From the NCBI GenBank assembly GCA_036365145.1, contig JAEOAD010000240.1:2294001-2358000 (forward strand): 64,000 nt of DNA, written 5' to 3'. This document shows positions 54,536 through 63,962 of this stretch, in pieces. This DNA comes from Orientallactaga sibirica (Eukaryota; Chordata; Mammalia; Rodentia; Dipodidae). The notes beneath the pieces were generated by a model. It was given only the letters and a program-made list of their open reading frames with translations, ran no database searches and was not told the DNA's origin. The position numbers were made by a program, and so were the translations under genes. Position 1 is the first letter of the stretch. Each line of letters starts with the position of its first letter.

Positions 54536-54930
54536 AAAATTAGTGCTTACAAAGTACTTGAAGGTTTGATAGTTTTGGAAGGTTTCAATGACATTCATAA
54601 ATCCAGTTGGTAACTGAGTTGTTGGTACATCTCATGTGTCTGCAGTCACCACCAGTGGAGGAAACCAGTGCTCACGAGCAAGCAGTCAGCATCTAGACGT
54701 GACTAGTTGTAACCAACAGGATAACTCGTTCCCCTGAAAGGAGCAAAAATGCACAAACTTGGAAGCAGGATTTCTACATGGCACAGTTCCTGAAAGGACA
54801 GGTGAGGGATAGCTATAAAAGTCACATCTCCCTCCCAACATCCCCATTCCAGTTAAAGTGACATTGTAAGGGGAACTCTTCACTCTGGAGATTTGGTTGA
54901 GACTTATATGTCTTAAATGTTATTAATGCT
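54536..54930. other. Non-repeat DNA
   Basis: Nothing recognised; a 65-codon minus-strand frame (54883-54686) has no motif. Confidence 0.35.
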
Positions 54931-55030
54931 GGGCTGGAGAGATGGCTTAGCAGTTAAGGTGCATGCCTGTGAAGTCTAAGGACCCCAGTTCGATTCTCCA
55001 GGTCTCACATAAGCCAGATGCACATCGTGG
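54931..55030 (+). mobile_element. SINE-A 5' part, fused to L1 3'UTR
   Basis: 'gggctggagagatggcttagcagttaagg', 'cagttcgattctcc', 'aagccagatgcacatcgtgg', then an abrupt change into L1 3'UTR with no CT run and no A tail. Confidence 0.92.
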
Positions 55031-55755
55031 GTAACCAACTGCTCTTGATTTGGCCAACAGATCCATTCGGTGGAATGGAACTCATAGCTGGAACTGGGAA
55101 ATAAGTCAAAATCATGTATGTACAAAAAAATGAGCTCAGTCTCCAAGATCAAGATACCACCAAATGTGGGCTAGAAGAGGGCCTACACATATAAATGTCC
55201 CTCTAAGATATCTATGGCCATCCCATCTATCTAGTACTAACTTCTCTCTCCGCTAGAGAATTTGCTTATCTTTTTCAGATGGACAACAAACCTGAAGGGA
55301 GGATCAACCAATCACACCTCTCCAGGGCCCCAGCTGAAACCATAGAGTAATGCAGGGGAAGGGCAAGAGTACAGCATTCTTGGGGATCATGACACCAGGA
55401 AAAGGTTGAAGGAGATAAACACAGAGAACATCCAACTCCTACTAAGCCAGATATCCAGAGACACAGAGGCTCCCAAAACCTCATCACTGACGTAGAACTA
55501 AAATGACCCCAATGTGGCTCAGGGAAATTGGCGGAAGAGGGGGCGGAAAGAATGTTAGAGCCACAAGTTGGGGCATTATGCACAGAGATTTGGCCTATCC
55601 CCCATAACTCTTGACTACCCCCACAATGCATGACCCACATTCCCCATTGATGAGGGTCCCTTTGGAAGAGGGAGGACAGGGAGGAGGATAAGGGAGCCAA
55701 CACTATGAATGTAAAATCAGAATAATATGAATAAAAATAAATTATAAAAAAATGG
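55031..55755 (+). mobile_element. LINE-1 3'UTR, partner of the SINE-A 5' part
   Basis: 'gtaaccaactgctcttgatttgg' corresponds to 7326 of copy 1. 'gagaatttgcttatctttttcagatgg' and 'gccagatatccagagacacagagg' correspond to copy 2 near 16230 and 16420. It ends in 'aataaattataaaaaaa'. A 168-codon minus-strand frame here is antisense noise. Confidence 0.85.
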
Positions 55756-56458
55756 CATTTGACTGATACTGGTGAAATCATCTCGTGAGGTGGTTTTGTT
55801 TTCCAGTGGAGGTGGGGTGGCTAGAATAAAGATGGGTAACAATGGTCTTTTCTGTCACTGAGCACCTGCAGGGGAAGACTACGCCCATGGAATGGATTCT
55901 CTTCCTCCTCTTCATTCCACTGTGTCTGAATCTGTTCTTTTTCTCTTTCAGTGCTGTAATAATCATGCTACATATTTGTTTCACAGTCTTCTTTCTATGT
56001 GATTCATAAACGACTATGTGCAATATAGAGCAGTTATAGATTTCAAAAATTGAGATGCAAAACATTGAAGGATCCCAAGGATCAGGCAGTCCATGAAGAG
56101 AAGAGGGACATAGCAACACTGGACACAACCCCAGGGACTCTGTCAAGTGTCAGGTGTGTTGCCCTGAACAATTCATCATTACTTACCCCGGAGAAAACTG
56201 CCACAAACTGACATGCTGGCTGTTGAGCAGCCCCAGATATCCATCCACCACCCATTTATCTGATGTGTCTAGAGCAGAGGCATTCAGCTGGCAGAAGCCA
56301 AAAACTACATCTGTCTGTCAGTTCCTGGAAACTCCATTGGAAGCTCCTCAAAGTCAAAACTGACAATCAACTCCAACCGCTTTTAGAATCCAGGTAGTGC
56401 CATGCCATGAAATTATTTCTCAAGTGCCAGTGGATGCAGGCTGGTAGCTCAATTGTCA
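55756..56458. other. Non-repeat DNA
   Basis: About 700 bp without recognisable repeat, exon or RNA gene; 'gttctttttctctttcagtgctg' near 55936 looks like a splice acceptor but has no open exon after it with a known domain. Confidence 0.4.
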
Positions 56459-56609
56459 GGGGCTGGAGAGATGGCTTAGCAGTTAAGGCATTCGCTTGCA
56501 AAGCCAAAGGATCCTGGTTCGATTCTCCAGGACCCATGTAAGCCAGATGCACAAGGGGGCACATGTGTCTGGAGTTCATTTGCTGTGGCTGGAGGCCCTA
56601 GTGTACACA

Positions 56610-56646
<37 letters not shown>

Positions 56647-56682
56647 CTCTCAAATAAATAAATAAAATACATTTTTTAAAAA
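56459..56682 (+). mobile_element. SINE-A
   Basis: 'gggctggagagatggcttagcagttaaggc', perfect B box 'ggttcgattctcc', 'gcacaagggggcacatgtg', a long CT run, AAATAAATAAATAAA tail. Flanks ctcaattgtca and ctcagttgtca form the target duplication. Confidence 0.95.
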
Positions 56683-56696
56683 ACTCAGTTGTCATA

Positions 56697-57300
56697 TTGA
56701 ATGTGTTACTCAGTTTTCTATCACTGTAACAAAAACCTGAGATAAATCAGCTGAAAAAGAAGAAAGGCTGGGGCTGGAGGGATGTCTTAGTGGCTAAGGC
56801 ATTTGTCTGCAAAGACAAAGGCCCCAGGTTCGATTCCCCAGGACCCAAGTAAGCCAGATGCACAAGGTGGTGCATGTGTCTGCAGTTTGTTTGCAGTGGC
56901 TGGAGGCCCTGGCATGCCCATTCTCTCCCCCTTTCTCCCTGTCAAATATATAAATAAAAATAAAATATCTTAAAAAGTAAAAATAGGTTTATTTTGGCTC
57001 TCAGCTCTGGACATTTCAGTCTATGCTTGGTTGGCCTCACTGTTTTGGGGCCTGTGACAAGACAACACATCATGGGGGAAAGTTGTGGTGTAGCCAGCTG
57101 TTTGTCTCATGACAGGTGGGACCACAAAATGAGAGAGGAAGTGACTAGCATTCTACATTGCCCTCTGAGGACAGCATCCCCACGAACCTAAAATTTTTCA
57201 TTAGGTCTCACCTCATAAAGGTTCCCCCACTTCCTGGTAGTACCAAGATGGGGACCAGATCTTTAACACTTGAGCCTTTGATGACATTCTAGATTCAAAC
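56697..57300 (-). mobile_element. MaLR-type LTR, minus strand, split by a SINE-A
   Basis: Left piece 'ttactcagttttctatcactgtaacaaaaacctgag'; right piece (56986 on) 'aggtttattttggctctcagctctgg', 'catcatgggggaaagt', 'cattctagattcaaac'. The two pieces join across the SINE-A. Confidence 0.65.
56771..56985 (+). mobile_element. SINE-A inside the LTR
   Basis: 'gggctggagggatgtcttagtggctaagg', perfect 'ggttcgattcc' B box, 'gcacaaggtggtgcatgtg', AAATATATAAATAAA tail. A-rich flanks on both sides. Confidence 0.93.
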
Positions 57301-57440
57301 AAGAACACAGAGTTATTACTTAGGTATCATAGGTAACATAATTCTCACTTAGGTAACGTGATTCTCACTAAGCAAAGATGGGGTCTAGATAATGTCATTC
57401 AAAAGAACCGTGGAGTCAAGGGAACTGAACTCCCATCAAC

Positions 57441-57666
57441 AGGCTTTGCAAACAAGCACCTTTAACCACTGAACCATCTTCATCAGCCCTGTAAGCAGAA
57501 ACTCAAACACCACAAAGGAACTGAACCAAGATGCAGAAGTCTACTGATTTCTTGGGCTTTGCAAACAAGCATCTTTAATTGCAGAGCTATCTCCCCAGCC
57601 TGGTGAGCAGAACTTCAAACACCATAGCTGAGCTGGACCGAGATGCAACAGCCTAGTGATTTTCTG
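57441..57666 (+). repeat. Tandem duplication, period 113 bp
   Basis: Copy 1 starts at 57441 (aggctttgcaaacaagcacc) and copy 2 at 57554 (gggctttgcaaacaagcatc). The copies also share 'aaactcaaacaccac'/'acttcaaacaccat' and 'ctg.accgagatgca'. The two have diverged by roughly one base in five. Confidence 0.85.
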
Positions 57667-57689
57667 GGATCTCCAATGCAACAAACTGT

Positions 57690-58090
57690 TAATCAACCCA
57701 CATCCCCCAGTGGCCCCACATCCCTCTGGCCACCCTTTCCTCCTAGCGCTTCTAAGCTCCCCCTTGTCCCCAGGATTCCAAGTGCTCCCTGGGCCTCCAT
57801 GTGCCCCTAGATCTCCAAATGTACCCAGGCCCATTAGGGCCCCAAGTGTCCATGGGTATTCTAAAGCATCAAGATCTTTCAAGAGCCACAGTGTCCTCAG
57901 GTTGGAGAATCCTTCCAGGCCCCTATGGCCCCGCAACAAAGTGTTTTCACACCCCTGAGGTCCTGCATGTATCCTTGGCCCAAGGAATCCTCCATCCACG
58001 CCAGGATCTTCAGAGTCTCCACATCTCCCAGTGGTCCCTAACCCCTCCCCATCAGGATGCTACAGAGGAGTACACCTTGTATACCAACTG
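57690..58090. repeat. C-rich, weakly periodic region
   Basis: A run of similar phrases (ccccaggattccaag, gtgcccctagatctccaaatg, gggccccaagtgtccatggg, ccttccaggcccctatggcc) suggests a badly decayed tandem repeat. Frames on both strands stay open through it (100 codons plus, 152 codons minus). The minus-strand reading has Gly every third position in places (GTFGDLGAHGGPG). Confidence 0.45.
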
Positions 58091-58133
58091 GTAACATTGT
58101 GTGCTAGAAGAATTCAAAAAGAACAAGTGCCAA

Positions 58134-58273
58134 GCGTGGTGGTGCACACCTTTAATCCCAGCACTCGGGAGGCCGAGATAGGAGGATCTCTGTGAGTTCA
58201 AGGCCACCCTGAGACTACAGAGTGAATTCCAGGTCAGCCTGAGCTAGAGTGAAATCCTACCTTGAAAAAACAA
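58134..58273 (+). mobile_element. B1 SINE
   Basis: 'ccaagcgtggtggtgcacacctttaatcccagcactcgggaggccgag' through 'gcctgagctagagtgaaatcctaccttg'; complete. Confidence 0.94.
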
Positions 58274-58453
58274 AAAGAACAATACCCAACCTATGGGATC
58301 CTGTGGCTTTGGCAAGATGGCTTACACTGACAGAAACCTAGACCCAGGTCTGGTTCAAGAATCACAGGGCTAAATTATCTTGGCTGTATTTCAAGAAGCA
58401 TCTACCATGACCACCCTGGCACAGCCTGGGATCCCACAGTGGCCTCATAAGCT

Positions 58454-58867
58454 ATGGAGATGGTGCTGGGCCCTCCTGCTCCAGAGACCACACCACTCCT
58501 GCTGGTATGGATGAGTTGTGTCCAGGTCCCAATGGTTGTCCCTCAACACAGCCCTTCAGATGTCTTCCCAGCACCATCAGCCAGCTTCTGTACCTTGGAT
58601 CAGGACTGTTATGGACAGAGCTGTAGTCATGATCAGAACTTTCTGGATGAGCATGTACCAGTTGTAGCAGACTATGTCCCACAGCTACCTTCAGCAGTCA
58701 CAACCCCAGCTGCAACTTCCCACCCCCCTGCTCCAGAGGCAGCCTCATATGCAGCTATAGCACCATCAGGTACAATCCCAATACCAGCCTCAGGCCCAAC
58801 CTCAGATGTAGCCCTAGACTATACCTGCACTTACCAGAGTGATGCTGTGAATGTACATCTTCTCTAA
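58454..58867 (+). pseudogene. Unassigned Pro/Ala/Ser-rich frame, possible retropseudogene
   Basis: A 137-codon open frame from ATG 58454 to the stop at 58865-58867. No domain, signal peptide or membrane segment is seen. The middle is Asp/Cys-rich (CTLDQDCYGQSC at about 58590-58625) and the C-terminal third is low-complexity Pro/Ala/Ser/Thr (PAATSHPPAPEAASYAAIAP). Upstream DNA to 58275 has a similar composition but carries stops in this frame, as expected of a decayed processed gene, yet no A tail or flanking repeats are clear. I do not recognise a parent gene. A chance frame is as likely. Confidence 0.3.
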
Positions 58868-58881
58868 TTTCTTTCTAGGTT

Positions 58882-58985
58882 TTGAGTCAAGGTCTTGCTA
58901 AGTAGCACAGGAGGGCCTGGAATTGTCAGCAATCCTCTTATTTTAACTTACCAAGTGCTGGGATGACAGTCTGATGGCCGGGGAT
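58882..58985 (-). mobile_element. Old B1-like SINE, minus strand
   Basis: 'gttttgagtcaaggtcttgctaagtagcac', 'ggcctggaattgtcagcaatcctc', 'ccaagtgctgggatgacag' is a decayed reverse B1. Confidence 0.65.
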
Positions 58986-59211
58986 ATCACACATTCTCAC
59001 ATGGTCTAGGAGATTGAATTTAATTTATGTTCTTTATTTCATTTTGTCTAAAATATGATATTTGTGCAAAATTCTTTTGGAACTAACATGCTACAATCTC
59101 CTATTTTATGGCTTATTTTTTATTGAATAAAATAATATACCCTTTGTTGAGTTAAAAAAAAACAAACAAACACCTGGTTCCATTCCCCTTCTCCCAATTT
59201 AGTCATGTTAA

Positions 59212-59510
59212 AATCTAGGGAGATGACTCAGTGGATAAAATGAAATACAAGCTGGAGTACTGAGTTTGAGTACCCCAGGCCCCACATAAAAAGCCAGAAG
59301 CCATGGTGGGCTTCTGTAATCCCCACTTCTGGTGCTGATGGTAAAGTGGGAGGAGGAGACAGGAGAATTTCTGAGAAGCTTGTGGTAAGTGCAGCAGAGT
59401 GAGTATGAAAATTCCTAACTCAAAAACAAGGGGGGGAGACAAAGGAATGACCTAGAAGTTGTCCTCTGACCTCTACCCATGTGCCATGACATAGATGCTC
59501 CTGCACTCAT

Positions 59511-59543
<33 letters not shown>

Positions 59544-59550
59544 TAATAAT
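59212..59550 (+). mobile_element. B4 SINE with GA-rich end
   Basis: 'tagggagatgactcagtggataaa', 'gagtttgagtaccccaggcc', 'ggcttctgtaatccccacttctgg', 'gttgtcctctgacctctacccatgtgcc', CA run and GA run to 59543. Confidence 0.85.
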
Positions 59551-60169
59551 AATGCAAAAGACTATAAAAATCACCTTAATATTTTGATCATTTCTGTTAT
59601 GTCAAATTGTCATAACTTAGGGGGAACTCCATCAGATTCTTATGTCTGTGTAGTCTCCTTTTATTATAATAAATAAAAGAAATCTGAGTCTGAGGAGTAA
59701 AAAGAAAATTAAGTGTGTACCCAAACCAGTTTCTAGATTTTGTTCTCCACTGCAGAAAGGAAGAATATCATGAAAAGAATCCCCAGAATATAGTCAGGTG
59801 ACAGCTTAACATTCTGTTTTTAACCTGCTCAACTGTGACAAGTAATTCAAACATAGGTCTTTGGGGCACCAAAGTGAGTCAGGAATCAGTGTCCACATGA
59901 ACATTCACTACTGACAGGATGCCGGAAGTGATCTATGTGTCTTTTTTCAAATTTCCACCACTAAATTTTCCATACAACACTGATAATGTATACAGTCCAG
60001 AAATCAGAAAGAAAGGGAAGGAATGTGGAGTCAAGACTTAGACTTTAGTCAGAGCTCTTTTGTTTGCCAAATATGAGAACTTGTCTCTGGTGGGTCAGTT
60101 TCCATGGAGCTGCTAAGGCTGGATCTGGGATTACTCACTGAAGAGAAGAGATATTGTCATCTTTAGAGT
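59551..60169. other. Non-repeat DNA
   Basis: About 620 bp with no repeat or exon recognised. Confidence 0.35.
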
Positions 60170-60765
60170 GGAGGGGGTATGATTCCACATATCTGATATG
60201 TCCAGAAAAGACAACTCTACAGACACAGAGAATAGATTCATTGTTGTCTGGGGCTAAGGAAAGGAATGGGGATTAAATTAAGCAGGCATAAGGGATCTTA
60301 TTGAGCAATTTTATTAGTTACTTTATTCATTTATATGACCAAATATAAGAAACACCATAAGGAGGAAAAGGGTTTATTCTGCCCTTCAGTTTCAAGGTGA
60401 TACATCCCAGCATGACAGGGAAGGCATAGAGGCAGGAGTGGGGATCCAGCTCATCACATCTTATCCACAACTAGGAAGTAGAGTACAAACAGCACATAGA
60501 GCCAGGCTATAAAAACTCCAGGCCTGTCTCCAGTAACCCACCTTCTCTGGCAAGGTTCCACAACTTGCCTTAATAATAGCACCATCTACTGGAAGCCAAA
60601 TGTTCAAACACATGAGTCTATGGTGGGCATTTCACATTCAAACCACAGCAGCTATGAAATGTTCCAAAATTGTGTTGGAATTGTGTTGCAATCTTCTAAA
60701 ACTCATTGAAAATGGGTTTATGTTATGCATGTAAATTGGAAGTCAAAGTAACTAAAAATAATACT
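60170..60765 (+). mobile_element. Ancient L1 (L1M-type) 3'UTR, split by an LTR
   Basis: 60170-60305 ('gaatagattcattgttgtctggggctaaggaaagg') and 60653-60765 ('gaaatgttccaaaattgtgttgg', 'aaactcattgaaaatgggtttatgttatgcatgtaaatt') are two neighbouring parts of one old L1M 3' end (…ggttgccaggggctgggg…, …gaaatgttctaaaattg…). Confidence 0.7.
60306..60652 (-). mobile_element. MaLR-type LTR, minus strand
   Basis: 'tattagttactttattcatttatatgaccaaatataag', 'aaaagggtttattctgcccttcagtttcaagg', 'cattcaaaccacagca': reverse MaLR pattern, inserted in the L1M tail. Confidence 0.65.
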
Positions 60766-60771
60766 GGTAAG

Positions 60772-60905
60772 CTGGGTGTGGTGGCGAGGGTCTGTAAAGT
60801 CAACATTAATGAGGCTGAAGCAGGAGGATTGCTTGAGCCCAAGAGTTCAAGGCCAGCCAGAGCTATACAGTAAGGTATTGTTTCCAAACAACAACAAAAC
60901 TGGAG
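60772..60905 (+). mobile_element. Early 7SL-monomer-like SINE (FLAM/proto-B1 type)
   Basis: 'gctgggtgtggtggcgagggtctgtaaagtc', 'gaggctgaagcaggaggattgcttgagcccaagagttcaaggccagccagagc'. The 'gcttgagcccaagagttc' text is closer to 7SL/Alu-monomer sequence than to the B1 of this genome. Confidence 0.65.
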
Positions 60906-62412
60906 AGAAAAGGAAAGTATATAAGTCCCAAGACATTTATGACACAGCCTGGAAACCCAGGCCTTGTAACTAAGTGGAAGAAAAAAGGACTGTGGGTTAA
61001 GATAGGGAATAAGCAAGAGGAATAGTCAGAACTGGTGCTGATCTTCTCAGCTCTACCTTGTCCCCTTCATGCTGTGTTTACTATATCTCCAGGTGGGTCA
61101 CCTAAGGCTAGAACCAGTGCTAATGCTTGTAGCTCTTTTGTCCACTTCATGTTGTCTTTAGTACATCTCCAGGTGGGTCACCCAAGGCTAGTCCCCATGT
61201 CAGAGCTAGAAGAATAGCAGCACCGGCTCAGCCTCCCACTGCAAGCAACAGGCTCCATCGTGTTTACAATCGGAGGATCTGCTGACTGCGGGCTTTTCTG
61301 ATGGCGTGAGACATTGAAGCAGCCAGCCAGATACAGTTCCCTCAGAATGATCACTTCGAATGTAAACTCTGTGTTTTCATTGCTACTTTTCTCAATAACA
61401 AGTAATCAGCGAGGTTAGAAAATTAAATGAGATTAAAAGTGGGCTTGGAGAGAAAATGTCTTTCTTTTAAGCATTACTTACTAAATTATGTACACTTGAC
61501 AGGGAGGATTTATAAAAATACCAGAAGAAAACTCAAGCAAATTATCTCTACAGTCAGAGAGGAGAGTAACATTTTAAGGAACAATACCTAATCCAGTAAA
61601 AAGACAATGAGAGGTATTTAGTGTGTGTGCATACATGTTGAGGAGAGCGGCATAAGACACAAATGATGTGTTATGATATAATCCTATATTTACAAATCAG
61701 ATAGTTATTTACCATTCTTATTAAAGCATGCACTTATAAACCAGGGAAACAATGGGAAAAGGAAAGCTAATTCTCAAAAGGGGAAATAAACCAAGAAATA
61801 TAACCTGTCAAAATATGAAATACCATTTAACCTGGTTACCCATTAATAAGTGTAATTTAGAAAACAATGAGGTAATACCAGCAAAGATTGAGCAGGTTAA
61901 TACAGAATACCCCCAGAGCTTAGGTAAGTTAGCAGTTTCTAGGAGGCAAGTTGGCAGTATACCCAACGACTGAGTTATTGCACATCTATTTAATAGACAA
62001 GCTACAGAAGAAAAATTATCCTAGCATATATTGGATCATATTTCCTTGTTGCTAAGTATTTAAAAAAGAATATTAAGAGCACAGATATATTCTCATCACA
62101 TTTTTGTTTAAAACTACATGGGGGTGGGCACTGTCCTTTTGAGGAAGGACTGCCCAGCTGTCCCTTAGGGACTGGTATCAGCTGCAGAGCCACCTCCGTT
62201 GATCCACATCTCTACTCCACAATTGGGATTGGCACATGCTGATTGAGACAGGAGTAATAACCCAGGCTCTTTCAGTCCTGCACAGGACACTGATGGGCTG
62301 TTTCCAATTCAGAATTGCCATGGGGACAGCCAGGACTGTCATCAGGCCCCTGTGCACCCTGATTTCTGGATCTACCTTATGCTGTATGTATAAAGGATCT
62401 GTTCCTCTTTAA
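60906..62412. other. Non-repeat DNA with a duplication and a possibly conserved block
   Basis: About 1.5 kb. Contains an 80-bp-period duplication (61028-61192) and a block at 61215-61445 that looks constrained ('tgtttacaatcggaggatctgctgactgcggg', 'gatcacttcgaatgtaaactctg'). No exon recognised. Confidence 0.4.
61028..61192 (+). repeat. Tandem duplication, period about 80 bp
   Basis: 'tctccaggtgggtcacctaaggctag' at 61086 and 'tctccaggtgggtcacccaaggctag' at 61166; upstream parts ('ccccttcatgctgtgttta' and 'tccacttcatgttgtcttta') also pair. Confidence 0.88.
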
Positions 62413-62480
62413 CAGCGTGTAGTTTAGCTCAGTGATAGAGGGCTTGCTGGGTTCAGTCTCCAGCAGTGGAGAAAAAAATT
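62413..62480 (+). mobile_element. ID-element fragment with an internal deletion
   Basis: 'tagtttagctcagtgatagagggcttgc' (ID head with A box) joins directly to 'tgggttcagtctccagc' (B-box region) and an A run. About 20 bases of the ID/tRNA-like centre are missing. Confidence 0.65.
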
Positions 62481-63136
62481 TTATGGTTTTTCTAGATTTG
62501 GGCTGCAATTTAGAGTCATGTTCTGGGTGTAAGAAAATTATAGGCCTAAAAGCCATTGCTGCTGAGAGCAAAGGTTTCTGTTTTTCAGTTTTATTCCAAC
62601 ATAGTCTTAGAAAATGTTCAGTTGGCTATTAGTTGTAGTGAAGACTATAAAGCATTGTCCAAATCCCATTCTCCCTTTCTTCATTTAGTAAATTCAAAGC
62701 CTAAGCCTTTTCTGGCACACAGAGGGGCAGCTGAAGACTCAATTTCTCAGCCTCCCTTACAGCTACATGTGATGAAACAAATAATTTCTGGGAAATGGTT
62801 GAAGTTCCAAGTTATCTCCTGAGAGAAGGAACTTTTCTTTCCCCCTTCTCAGGTTTTGGGATGCGGACCCAGCAGTATGATGAAGAGGTGTGATGCAGGA
62901 GAGAGAACTGTAGGGTTAGAATTCCCACACCAGTAGCCCTCGAGTCTCAAGTTCTTATTGACATTAGAAAAGAACTGAAGATGCAGACTCAGAGAAGGGT
63001 AATTATGAGATTTATTTTATAGAGAGTTAAGACAAAAGGGAAAGCAAAACAGGAAAGCACGTAAGCCAAAAGAAGGTCTCCCCAGTCCCAGACTGGCTGG
63101 GAGGGGAAGGAGAGACAAAAAAATCCTTGCTCAGCC
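62481..63136. other. Non-repeat or old LTR-like DNA
   Basis: 'atgagatttattttatagagagttaagac' near 63006 could be a reverse LTR end, but nothing firmer is seen. No exon recognised. Confidence 0.3.
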
Positions 63137-63292
63137 TTGCATGGTGGCACACACCTTTAATCAGCACTTGGGATGCAGAGGTAGGAGGATTGTCATAAGT
63201 TTGAGACCACCCTGAGACTATCTTAGTGAATTCCAGGTCAGCCTGGGCTAGAACGAGACCCTAACTTAAAAAAAAAAAAAAAAAAAAAAATG
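63137..63292 (+). mobile_element. B1 SINE
   Basis: 'gccttgcatggtggcacacacctttaatc' to 'gcctgggctagaacgagaccctaac' and an A run of about 24. Complete apart from a one-codon-size gap. Confidence 0.93.
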
Positions 63293-63872
63293 CTCACATA
63301 GGGAGGAAGAGATGAAGAAAATTACATGTTGTTTCTGGCCCATTGGTATGAACCAGACATCCAATTCGAATGAGCTTCAGCATCAGGCTCAGGTGTGGAG
63401 GGAGGGACCTGACTGGCTGGTGGGCCCAAAAGGAGCACTGATTTCGGAAGCATCTCAGCCCCTATGAAACTAAGGAGGAAACAGGAAGCTATTGCTGTTG
63501 CTGGGAAGGGATTAGGAGGTTGTTCCTTACAGCTGTCTTGGATGAGACTAAATCAGATCGGAATTCTAATCCTGTCAGGCAGGCAAGGTGGCATCCATGT
63601 TTCTATGGGCCATTCCCTAGCTAACTACCTATCAGGTAAAAAGCTACCTTGCTCCTAATCCATATCAGTAGCTCAACTAGGGACTGAATAGGCAATAAGA
63701 TAGAATCATCTTGGATGCCTGTTAAAACAGAACCACCACAACATCTCTTGATCCACAAACTATTACATGAGTGAAAAGCATACTTCTTATTTAAGCCACA
63801 GAATTTTGGGAAATGCAAAATAATCAATTTTCATTTTATCCTCATATTGCTCTATTTTGTGTTTGTTCTATT
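63293..63872. other. Non-repeat DNA
   Basis: About 580 bp with no repeat or exon recognised. Confidence 0.35.
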
Positions 63873-63914
63873 CCTGTAATTATTTATTTTTATTTATTTA
63901 TTTGACAGAGAAAG

Positions 63915-63962
<48 letters not shown>

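Noticed and set aside
55275..55781. 168-codon minus-strand open frame
   Set aside because: It is antisense to an L1 3'UTR that recurs in at least three other places in the window with the frame broken.
55930..56050. Possible splice acceptor (pyrimidine run then cag at about 55955)
   Set aside because: No open exon with a donor and no recognisable protein follows; pyrimidine-rich acceptor-like strings occur by chance in DNA of this composition.
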